DNA from: an uncultured Thermoproteales archaeon
GTDB taxonomy: Archaea; Thermoproteota; Thermoprotei; Thermoproteales; Thermoproteaceae
Length of the DNA: 7,956 nucleotides
Assembly (NCBI GenBank): GCA_946480885.1
Contig: CAMLLK010000030.1
Span: forward strand, 1 to 7,956
Reading direction: 5' to 3'
The notes below the pieces were generated by a model, which searched no databases, was not told the origin of the DNA, and was given only the letters and a program-made list of their open reading frames with translations. The first letter of the stretch is position 1. Each line of letters starts with the position of its first letter. Made by a program: the position numbers and the translations under genes. Below are positions 1 through 5,801 of this stretch, in pieces.

Positions 1-379
1 CACGGCTGCGTTGAGACAGACAGAGGCTAAAGTAGCCGCTTTAGAAGAGACCATTAAGAATCTACGCGAGGCGCTTGTTCAGAGAGATAGCGCGATTAGA
101 CTCCTCCAGACAAACTTAGCGGCGGCTAGGGGAGAGTCTGAATACTTAAGACGTCAGTTAGAAGAGGCGAGAAAAGAGCTGGAGGCGGCTAGGCGACAGT
201 TAGAAGAGATCGAGGGGAGACTAATAGAGGCCTCTATAGAGGCTGAGAAGTGGAAGAGTATGTATCTACAACTCCAGACAGAGGGGGGTGGGTTTGATAT
301 TTTTATTGTAGTAGTCGCCGGGGCTGCGGCAGCTGCGGCTTTATTAATACTGAGGAGAAGGGGGGTATGGAGGACGTAG
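1..379 (+). CDS. Coiled-coil protein with C-terminal membrane anchor (5' partial)
   Basis: The reading frame is open to the left edge (Thr-Ala-Ala precedes the first TTG at 11), so this is almost certainly the C-terminal end of a longer protein. The visible part (numbered from the TTG) is a long charged helix, about residues 5-88, rich in Leu, Glu, Arg and Ala with heptad spacing, as in RRQLEEARKELEAARRQLEE. A Gly-rich hinge (91-94), one hydrophobic segment (about 95-114) and a final RRR cluster (115-117) follow. This predicts a C-terminally anchored protein whose coiled coil stands outside the cell. No cysteines or sequons are seen. Its stop overlaps the next gene by 13 nt, so it is probably cotranscribed with the envelope genes downstream. 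The architecture resembles the stalk end of S-layer anchors such as SlaB of Sulfolobales, or the C-terminal end of other large surface proteins. That comparison rests on topology only. Confidence 0.8.
   Translation, partial: TAALRQTEAKVAALEETIKNLREALVQRDSAIRLLQTNLAAARGESEYLRRQLEEARKELEAARRQLEEIEGRLIEASIEAEKWKSMYLQLQTEGGGFDIFIVVVAGAAAAAALLILRRRGVWRT
152..208 (+). repeat. Short direct repeat inside the coiled coil
   Basis: A 15-nt unit (cgtcagttagaagag at 152-166) recurs with one mismatch at 194-208. The offset is 42 nt, which is 14 residues or exactly two heptads, and both copies encode an RQLEE block. It looks like internal duplication that keeps the coiled-coil register, not a regulatory repeat. 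Confidence 0.5.
352..357 (+). promoter_or_regulatory. Shine-Dalgarno-like site for the 143-aa gene
   Basis: GAGGAG lies 9 nt before the ATG at 367, inside the RRR codons of the preceding gene, and is followed by a G6 run. It supports ATG 367 as the start and translation from within a polycistronic mRNA. Confidence 0.4.
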
Positions 380-798
380 TGGCCGCCGTAGTTTTTTTCA
401 CAGCTTTTTCAACACTTCTCCTCTTCACAGCCGCCTCTCTCTCTCCGTTTCTCTATACGAAAACTGTGGCTTCTCCACACGCCCCCTCAGAAGATACGCC
501 GTCTAGAGTTTTCTATGTCTACAACGTCTCTAAGAGAGACGGCTTTGACTTAATAGTAGTTGAACACGGCGACAAGATAGAGACTCCGCCTACTTGGAGA
601 TTAGTGGCTGTCTTCAGAGTCTATCCAGGCGGCTACGATTGTGTATTATTAACAGAGCCGTCTGTAAAAATTGGCGACGACCCCTATACAGGTCTGTGGT
701 GCCCCCCACCTCTTGATGTAAGAGAAGTGGAGGGATGTACGCCTAAGGGCCTCACTTCAAGAGGGAGGTGGTTATTGATTGAATACGTATGTTCATAA
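367..798 (+). CDS. Small exported protein, N-terminal membrane segment, four cysteines
   Basis: This 143-aa protein belongs to no family I recognise. Residues 4-25 form one hydrophobic segment directly after a three-residue acidic start, fitting an uncleaved signal anchor or a Sec signal peptide. The remaining ~115 residues would be outside the cell. They contain one sequon (N53-V-S), beta-strand-like stretches and four cysteines (92, 112, 124, 142), enough for two disulfides; the last Cys is the penultimate residue. ATG 367 was chosen because it puts the hydrophobic segment at the N-terminus and has an SD-like site upstream. The gene overlaps the previous one by 13 nt and the next by 10 nt, implying cotranscription. 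No class III (prepilin/archaellin) cleavage motif is visible. It could be a subunit of an envelope complex; its function is unknown. Confidence 0.8.
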   Translation: MEDVVAAVVFFTAFSTLLLFTAASLSPFLYTKTVASPHAPSEDTPSRVFYVYNVSKRDGFDLIVVEHGDKIETPPTWRLVAVFRVYPGGYDCVLLTEPSVKIGDDPYTGLWCPPPLDVREVEGCTPKGLTSRGRWLLIEYVCS

Positions 799-1142
799 GA
801 GACGTGCTTATATTCGCCGGGCTTGCGGCAATGACTGCGGCTATAGTCGCCAGTTTTTTAAACACATGGGAGGGGCGTTTCTACGTCCCCATTTGTACAG
901 ACTGTGTCTACAAACTCCCGGGGGTTTACAAAGTGATACAGTTAGACAAGGCGTATTTAATCGACGGAGGGGGACGGGCGGTGGCAGTCTACGCCTGGGC
1001 CTATTTAATAAACACGCCTCTTAGGCATGGCGAAGTTGTCAAGTGTAGAGAGACGATGTACATATGGGTAATCAACGGAGTGGCCTACGTCTCATGCGAC
1101 GGCACACAGCCCGTCGTTGGACAGAGCGTCTTAACGGAGTGA
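789..1142 (+). CDS. Small exported protein with N-terminal membrane segment and CxxC
   Basis: This is a 117-aa protein of unknown family. The start MFIRD is followed by a hydrophobic segment at residues 6-24, then an exported domain of about 90 residues. Four cysteines are present: a close pair C36-T-D-C39 near the membrane, and C86 and C103. They could form two disulfides; a metal-binding knuckle is possible but less likely outside the cell. The domain is rich in Tyr and Val and looks beta-stranded. Unlike most of its neighbours it has no N-x-S/T sequon. ATG 789 overlaps the stop of the previous gene by 10 nt, and its own TGA lies one base before the next ATG. Another ORF over the same DNA, beginning about 779, gives an Arg/Gly/His-rich product without a membrane segment and is a shadow. 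Confidence 0.78.
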   Translation: MFIRDVLIFAGLAAMTAAIVASFLNTWEGRFYVPICTDCVYKLPGVYKVIQLDKAYLIDGGGRAVAVYAWAYLINTPLRHGEVVKCRETMYIWVINGVAYVSCDGTQPVVGQSVLTE

Positions 1143-1143
1143 T
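1136..1143 (+). promoter_or_regulatory. Shine-Dalgarno-like sequence before the 215-aa gene
   Basis: GGAGTGAT directly precedes ATG 1144 and contains the TGA stop of the previous gene. It is close to the archaeal anti-SD complement GGAGGTGAT, although the spacing to the ATG is short. It suggests coupled termination and reinitiation. Confidence 0.35.
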
Positions 1144-1791
1144 ATGTGGTCTCTCGCCTTCGGCGTAGTCTCAGTCATAATAGTGGCGTGGGCTGTCCTA
1201 TACGCCTCTCTACACACTCCCAGTGTCTACACGATAGACGTGGCCGAGCGGTTATACAAGGCCAAGTGGGAGTTAGAAGACGTCGTACAGACCCCCGACG
1301 CCGTAGTGTTTAACTTCACGTTGTTTAAGAATAGAGTCAACGTCGTATGGGCGGAGTGGGTTAATTTCACACTGCCCAACGGGTCTAGTCTCACACTAGC
1401 CGCTCCGAGGGGGGCGAGGCTCTCCAGCTTGGTAAAAAACGTCTTGTACCAAGTGGAGGCTTATGTAGAAAAATGTATCCCTGGTGCCTTCCCAAGCGGA
1501 GAACCAGCTACGATATATGTAGTTAAATTTAGACACTCTATCGACCCACTGGCGTGGGTGGAGACATACGCCGTTTTGTACAACAATGAGACAATACGTC
1601 GCTATTTTCTATTCACCAAGGGGGACCACCTTTTAAAAGTGGAGAGATTTATGGTGTACAACACTACATCTAAAACTACGACGATATACATCATAGCGCC
1701 TCGAGACGCGTTGGGGGTCTACTTAGTTGACTACCCCCTATGGATTCCACTTAGTTGTTACGAAGGAGTCAAACACAGTAGTCATAGTTAA
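1144..1791 (+). CDS. Exported glycoprotein-like protein with N-terminal membrane segment
   Basis: This is a 215-aa protein of unknown family. The hydrophobic segment spans residues 4-22 right after the start Met. The rest (about 190 aa) should be outside the cell and is dense in N-glycosylation sequons (N57, N74, N79, N148, N173). It has two cysteines (C111, C205), consistent with one disulfide joining the middle to the end. Alternating hydrophobic stretches suggest a beta-sandwich, but no domain can be named. It starts one base after the previous stop and is the last gene before a 53-nt gap. The tail after C205 is poor in structure (GVKHSSHS). The +1 frame here reads more protein-like across 1755-1845, so a frameshift near 1745-1760 is possible; C205, which completes an even Cys count, argues for the frame as given. 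Confidence 0.8.
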   Translation: MWSLAFGVVSVIIVAWAVLYASLHTPSVYTIDVAERLYKAKWELEDVVQTPDAVVFNFTLFKNRVNVVWAEWVNFTLPNGSSLTLAAPRGARLSSLVKNVLYQVEAYVEKCIPGAFPSGEPATIYVVKFRHSIDPLAWVETYAVLYNNETIRRYFLFTKGDHLLKVERFMVYNTTSKTTTIYIIAPRDALGVYLVDYPLWIPLSCYEGVKHSSHS

Positions 1792-1809
1792 TAACTCTGC
1801 CGAAGCCGT

Positions 1810-1824
1810 GTTGAAAATTTTTCC
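1810..1824 (+). promoter_or_regulatory. Probable BRE/TATA promoter of the 961-aa gene
   Basis: The 53-nt gap before ATG 1845 contains gttgaaaatttttcc. Its core AAAATTTTT (1814-1822) sits 31 to 23 nt before the A of the ATG. This is where a BRE (GAAA) plus TATA element belongs if the transcript starts at or next to the start codon, as leaderless crenarchaeal mRNAs do. A near-copy lies at the identical offset before ATG 5245. Confidence 0.5.
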
Positions 1825-1844
1825 CTCTTTAGACACAGTCCTCC

Positions 1845-4730
1845 ATGAGGAGTCAGACACTACTCATACTTCTAGTGGCTCTAGTGGTTTGGGGGCAGTG
1901 GACAGTGAGTTGTACAAAAGTCAACACAATCACTGTCGACACCACTGTAGACGTAGAGATTTCGTTCTCCTTCTCTTCAGTCGGTCCACTTCTCGGAGGA
2001 GAGGCCCCAGTTGTAGTATACAAAGGCGAGAGTTTAGAGGCCTGGGGCTTGGGTTTTATACAAGCCCGGGAAGTGAAAGCCGCGGCTCGTTTAAAGTCTG
2101 TACTTTGGGACAGAGACTTAGAGTACGTATTGACGCTGAATCACTTTAAAGCCGGAGAGATATGGGAGTTAGACCGGTATAGATGTGAGTATAGATACGA
2201 CGGCGCTCTAGTGAGAGAGTTGTATTATAACGTAGTGGTGAGAGAGCCGCCGAGAGAAAGCGTAATGGTTAGATTTACTGTAGGGAGGGGGGATGTGAAT
2301 AGACGCGATAGACTGGCTATTAGAGTGTCACAGCCGGTGCAGTATCACGTTGGGGGAGTGTGTAGAAGCCTCAGAGTTGAGCACAATGATGTTGTCTGTG
2401 AGCCGTATAGAGAGAATAATTTCGTACAGCTTTCACACGACACTCGCCGCTGGACTGCGTTGAGAGTAAATGGAGTCGACGCCGGCTCTACTGTCTCTTT
2501 CCACGGCGTCAACGCCACGTTGCCCAACCCCTACTACTATACATATAGAAATACGCCGTTGTCTACAGATCTCGGCGGAGACGCCTACTTACGTAGAGTT
2601 AGTGTAGAAATTATAGCTGAGCCTCTAGAGTGGGGCGAAGTAGTGGCCTACCCCCCCAAGTCTGTGCCTCTCTATATAACACGTGTAGTGGCTTTTAGAG
2701 GGGGTTATATACCTCTACAGCCCCCCGAGGCGTTTATAATCGACGTGGGGGGCAACTCCACGTGGGTTGGTGAGGGGTGGGTGTGGAATATAACAATGGC
2801 GGCGGTGGCGTATAGGTCTGGCAATGTGTTAAAGCCCTGGATATCTGTAGACGTCGGGGGCTATCGATTTATCAACAGCGAGGGAGTTGTAGTCTTAATG
2901 CCTCTAGGGTCTGTAGTTAGACTATCTGCGGCGGTTTTATGGAGACTTAGCGACGTATGGATAGGCGCTAGACCTGCCACCTATCTAAGGGCGGTGGATA
3001 GAGTCGGCGAATTGATAAACTACGAAGAACCCGGCGCCCGTGGGAAGCTTTGGTATAGCCATAGAGACGTCGTTGTCGTCAACGACGGCGTGAAATTCGC
3101 CCTTTTTTCCATAGCCGTGGATAAGAGCTGGTCTAGAGTAGTGACTGCTTGGTACTCGCCGCCTGATCCGTGTAGACAGTGGCCAAGCGAGGTGTTTAAA
3201 TGCCGTTCTACACAACATATATTTACAAAAGTAAATGGGACTTGGGTAGGATACGCCAGAGTGGGGCCGCGCGGCGCGGGTTGGCCAATTACAAAAATCA
3301 ACTTAATAGACTGGATGGTTGTGAAAACGCCCCGTCGATGTGGAGTAGGGGGCTTCTCAGACTTTATGAATTTAGTAGTGGGAGACCCCGTTCTGTATTT
3401 TTGGCACACCTATAGGCTTAGAGTCTGGGCGTTTAACTCAGAAACTGGAGACTTCGACGTCCCAGAGATATGTGAAGTGCCGCCGCCCCACCGCGTATCT
3501 TTAATTAGCGAAGTCTATGGAGTAGCGCAGTATAGAAATACCACTAGTGGGAGGAGGCAGCATTTACACTCTACCGCAGTCGGCCCCTTCTACGATTATG
3601 TATACGAAAGAGTGGACGGCGGAGTTGAACACCCAGCGGGTTGGACAGACGCGCTGCCCATGGGGGCTGCATCCGCCGTGTCGAACAGCACTGGGCCGTG
3701 GCTACTCTACGTCGTACCGGCGACAGTTTGTGACTCAGCCATGTGTCTCACATATCGGGCTGTTGCATGGGGGCCGGCCCCACCCCCCGTGCCGGACTTA
3801 GTTCTATCCGGCGCAGGCTATATATTTCTACTAATCTACACTGGAGAAAAACGCGAGGCCTCAGTGCGCGTATATGTAGAACGCGGCGTTGTGTTAAAGC
3901 CAGACATGGAGATGTATGTATTAAATATAAGCCAGCCCCTGGCGGAGGTGAGGAGAGTATGGACTCCCTTCTCTGGCGTCTACGTAGGGCCTGGGTGGCA
4001 TATTGAATACAGGCCGCTATCTCCATGCCAACGGCTAGACATCGGCGCGAGGCCTATATATATTGCGCCTCTTAATTGGACGGGGCCTGTAAGAGTTGTT
4101 GTAGAAGAGGTGGGGCGGGGGGCGTATGAATTCGTAGTGTTTATATCTAACGACGTCTCTCTAAGACTTGAGATAGTCACCCCGGCGCCGGAGAGATTTA
4201 CATCTGCGTTTTTAAACACCACGGCGTATATGTACTTGGCGAAGATTCCATATTTCCACGGGCTAAACGCCCTGGGGGAAGGAGGCCGTTGGTGGGGCTT
4301 TAGATGCGTCCCCCGGGGCGAATATTCACAACTAGCCGCTTGGGGAGACTTCTGGGGCGTGTTGAGTCTATTCAGAGAGGTGAAGATTGTAGAGAGATAT
4401 ACAGAGCCTGTGTTTACAATAGAGAGGTCTGGGGGCTTCCACTTAGTTAAAGTGACAGCTGAGGGGCCGGTGGCGGGCTATGCGTTTTATTTACGACGCA
4501 ATGGTACATGGACGCTCCAGACAGTAATAAATGGGAGATGTGTTGTGCTTAACGTCTCTATGATATACCCCTGGGACCCCGTGTTAGTGCTGCCGTTAGT
4601 CAGCTATAGCGTAGAGGTTAGAAACACGGCGGAGATCTGGAGGCCAAAACCACGGCTTTTCTTTAAGACATGGCCTACGTTAAGCAGCCGCCTACACACG
4701 TCTATGGTTTTAATACACGGGACATGTTAA
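1845..4730 (+). CDS. Large secreted, Trp-rich, multi-cysteine surface protein (961 aa)
   Basis: This is the largest gene of the cluster and I do not recognise its family. Residues 1-22 form a signal peptide or signal anchor (MRSQ, then a hydrophobic run to about G17). The following WTVSC is only a poor lipobox match, so lipoprotein processing is doubtful. The rest looks extracytoplasmic: eleven N-x-S/T sequons (N223, 304, 315, 464, 565, 614, 694, 744, 791, 886, 903) and fourteen cysteines (23, 114, 173, 185, 443, 453, 499, 543, 629, 634, 728, 821, 899, 961), with close pairs 173/185, 443/453 and 629/634. Trp is unusually frequent (about 36 by my count, near 3.7%) and Tyr is abundant. Strand-like segments dominate, suggesting several beta-domains. 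No C-terminal membrane helix, coiled coil or protease motif is evident; the chain ends in Cys. ATG 1845 is preceded by in-frame stops at 1812 and 1827 and a promoter-like element. The stop overlaps the next ATG (ATGTTAA). It may be the main extracellular subunit of an envelope assembly. Confidence 0.88.
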   Translation: MRSQTLLILLVALVVWGQWTVSCTKVNTITVDTTVDVEISFSFSSVGPLLGGEAPVVVYKGESLEAWGLGFIQAREVKAAARLKSVLWDRDLEYVLTLNHFKAGEIWELDRYRCEYRYDGALVRELYYNVVVREPPRESVMVRFTVGRGDVNRRDRLAIRVSQPVQYHVGGVCRSLRVEHNDVVCEPYRENNFVQLSHDTRRWTALRVNGVDAGSTVSFHGVNATLPNPYYYTYRNTPLSTDLGGDAYLRRVSVEIIAEPLEWGEVVAYPPKSVPLYITRVVAFRGGYIPLQPPEAFIIDVGGNSTWVGEGWVWNITMAAVAYRSGNVLKPWISVDVGGYRFINSEGVVVLMPLGSVVRLSAAVLWRLSDVWIGARPATYLRAVDRVGELINYEEPGARGKLWYSHRDVVVVNDGVKFALFSIAVDKSWSRVVTAWYSPPDPCRQWPSEVFKCRSTQHIFTKVNGTWVGYARVGPRGAGWPITKINLIDWMVVKTPRRCGVGGFSDFMNLVVGDPVLYFWHTYRLRVWAFNSETGDFDVPEICEVPPPHRVSLISEVYGVAQYRNTTSGRRQHLHSTAVGPFYDYVYERVDGGVEHPAGWTDALPMGAASAVSNSTGPWLLYVVPATVCDSAMCLTYRAVAWGPAPPPVPDLVLSGAGYIFLLIYTGEKREASVRVYVERGVVLKPDMEMYVLNISQPLAEVRRVWTPFSGVYVGPGWHIEYRPLSPCQRLDIGARPIYIAPLNWTGPVRVVVEEVGRGAYEFVVFISNDVSLRLEIVTPAPERFTSAFLNTTAYMYLAKIPYFHGLNALGEGGRWWGFRCVPRGEYSQLAAWGDFWGVLSLFREVKIVERYTEPVFTIERSGGFHLVKVTAEGPVAGYAFYLRRNGTWTLQTVINGRCVVLNVSMIYPWDPVLVLPLVSYSVEVRNTAEIWRPKPRLFFKTWPTLSSRLHTSMVLIHGTC

Positions 4731-5215
4731 CTTTACGATATCTACTCTACGTCGCCGCGGCAGTCGCGGCGACGGCGGCGGTGGCAGTAAGTCTCATGTC
4801 AATACAGCCGTCAGACCTTCCACACTTAGCTAAGGCAGTGGCCGCAGAGGCGTTGTATAAATCTAACAACGTATACGCGTTGAGTCACTACGTAGTCTAC
4901 TATAAAAAGATAGGGGGGCGGTGGATTCTAGTAGATGAGCCGGGCCACACGCCGCCGTTGTATACACTAGCTGTGGGGAGTTGTCCATCTATCTTGCCAA
5001 TTCTAAATAAGACGTATACGCCTAACAACAACACTGTGGTGTTTGAGAGATGTGCCTTAGTCACTCCGTGGATTTCAGAAGCCGGCGGCGAGGTGGTACT
5101 CACTCACTACTACGCCCCGTGCAAAACAGTGGATTTTTTTAAACCAGAGGTGGTGGAGAGCACATACATATACGACGGCCTTAGGTTTAGAATTAGGCTA
5201 GTGTTAGTTTGTTAA
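4724..5215 (+). CDS. Small exported protein, N-terminal membrane segment, four cysteines
   Basis: This is a 163-aa protein of unknown family. ATG 4724 is preferred over the earlier in-frame ATG at 4670. It overlaps the stop of the 961-aa gene by 7 nt (ATGTTAA) and places the hydrophobic segment (residues 6-26, Ala/Val-rich) at the N-terminus, as in the neighbours; the longer form would add an unlikely polar leader and a 61-nt overlap. The exported part has sequons at N95 and N102 and four cysteines (87, 110, 133, 163), the last being the C-terminal residue. This resembles the 143-aa protein upstream, which also has four cysteines and ends with Cys next to last; I see no convincing alignment beyond that. 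Overlap with the large gene suggests translational coupling and joint function. Confidence 0.8.
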   Translation: MLTLRYLLYVAAAVAATAAVAVSLMSIQPSDLPHLAKAVAAEALYKSNNVYALSHYVVYYKKIGGRWILVDEPGHTPPLYTLAVGSCPSILPILNKTYTPNNNTVVFERCALVTPWISEAGGEVVLTHYYAPCKTVDFFKPEVVESTYIYDGLRFRIRLVLVC

Positions 5216-5224
5216 ACTTTTTCC
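5211..5224 (+). promoter_or_regulatory. Probable BRE/TATA promoter before the 85-aa gene
   Basis: gttaaactttttcc nearly repeats the element before the 961-aa gene. Its core AAACTTTTT (5214-5222) again lies 31 to 23 nt before the A of an ATG (5245). It starts inside the stop codon of the 163-aa gene and fills the only other gap of the cluster. It supports ATG 5245 and a separate leaderless transcript. Confidence 0.45.
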
Positions 5225-5244
5225 ACTGGCGCTACGCCGAGGAC

Positions 5245-5502
5245 ATGAGAACCGAGTTAGTGTTTATACCAATCCTACTGGGCATGGCCATCGCCGCACT
5301 GTCTTTTTTAAAGCCGGTGGAGTATTCAAAGGCAGATCTCTCTTCTATATATCTCTACTGGCCAGAGGCGTATAAATACGCCGAGGCTGGAGACCCCGCC
5401 CCCGTGTATAGATTCAGTGGGTTAGTGACTTGTGGCGACTTAAAAGCCCCTCCAGGTATCTCCTACAGAGTCCTAAATTTGACTTGTCGCTTTAGGCCGT
5501 GA
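5245..5502 (+). CDS. Very small membrane-anchored protein, two cysteines
   Basis: This is an 85-aa protein of unknown family. After MRTE comes a hydrophobic segment (about residues 5-22), then about 60 exported residues with two cysteines (C63, C81), enough for one disulfide, and one sequon (N78-L-T) just before the second Cys. A longer version from TTG 5209 would overlap the previous stop as TTGTTAA and add 12 residues (LNFFHWRYAED). ATG 5245 is preferred because it restores the short-N-terminus pattern of the neighbours and has a promoter-like element at the leaderless position. The stop overlaps the GTG of the next gene (GTGA). Confidence 0.68.
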   Translation: MRTELVFIPILLGMAIAALSFLKPVEYSKADLSSIYLYWPEAYKYAEAGDPAPVYRFSGLVTCGDLKAPPGISYRVLNLTCRFRP

Positions 5503-5801
5503 TAGACGACGTCTTGTACGTAGCTGCTGTGACGGCGTTGGCCGCCGCGGCCTTGGGCACCTACGTCGCCATGTTGACAAATTTCTCCGCCACACCTGCG
5601 CCTTGTGTCGCCGCCAAGATGGTGTTAGAGAACCCCGGCAGCGAAGTTGTGGTATACGGCAGATTTAAAGTAGTAGAGGTGGGGGACTACGTCTACCTAA
5701 GCTGCGGCTTATATGTACCTAAGACAAAGGCAGAGATTTTAAAGACTAGCGGGAGGCTGACGGTGGGGAGTACACCAGACGGCGTCTTGTATATTAGATA
5801 A
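5499..5801 (+). CDS. Small membrane-anchored protein, last gene of the cluster
   Basis: This is a 100-aa protein of unknown family starting with GTG, which overlaps the previous TGA by 4 nt (GTGA). Residues 5-27 form one hydrophobic, Ala-rich segment. A sequon (N28-F-S) lies right at its outer end, followed by an exported domain of about 70 residues with two cysteines (C36, C69) and clear beta-strand alternation. The size, topology and Cys pairing repeat the pattern of the 85-aa protein. The 3' end overlaps the convergent nre gene by 8 bp; the TAA is at 5799-5801. Confidence 0.75.
   Translation: MIDDVLYVAAVTALAAAALGTYVAMLTNFSATPAPCVAAKMVLENPGSEVVVYGRFKVVEVGDYVYLSCGLYVPKTKAEILKTSGRLTVGSTPDGVLYIR

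Noticed and set aside
779..1024. Overlapping + strand ORF (81 codons) covering the 117-aa gene
   Set aside because: The product is Arg/Gly/His-rich with no membrane segment or domain; the other frame gives a well-formed anchored protein with tight gene junctions.
1863..1913. Lipoprotein signal in the 961-aa protein (WTVSC)
   Set aside because: Position -3 is Thr, not Leu/Val/Ile, and archaeal lipobox use in this lineage is uncertain; an ordinary signal peptide or anchor is simpler.
2382..2390. C-box-like AATGATGT suggesting a C/D-box sRNA
   Set aside because: It mismatches RUGAUGA, no properly spaced D box was seen, and it lies in the middle of a long coding gene.
3200..4006. Short + strand ORFs in other frames within the 961-aa gene
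   Set aside because: Compositions rich in Arg, Gly and Pro and random-looking order mark them as out-of-frame readings.
2985..4222. Several antisense ORFs of 77-129 codons within the 961-aa gene
   Set aside because: They are low-complexity shadows of a long, coherent sense gene; no start signal, promoter or protein-like composition supports them.
367..5801. Small proteins as type IV pilins or archaellins
   Set aside because: Size and a single N-terminal helix fit, but no class III signal (basic stretch, then Lys/Arg-Gly/Ala before the hydrophobic core) is visible in any of the six.
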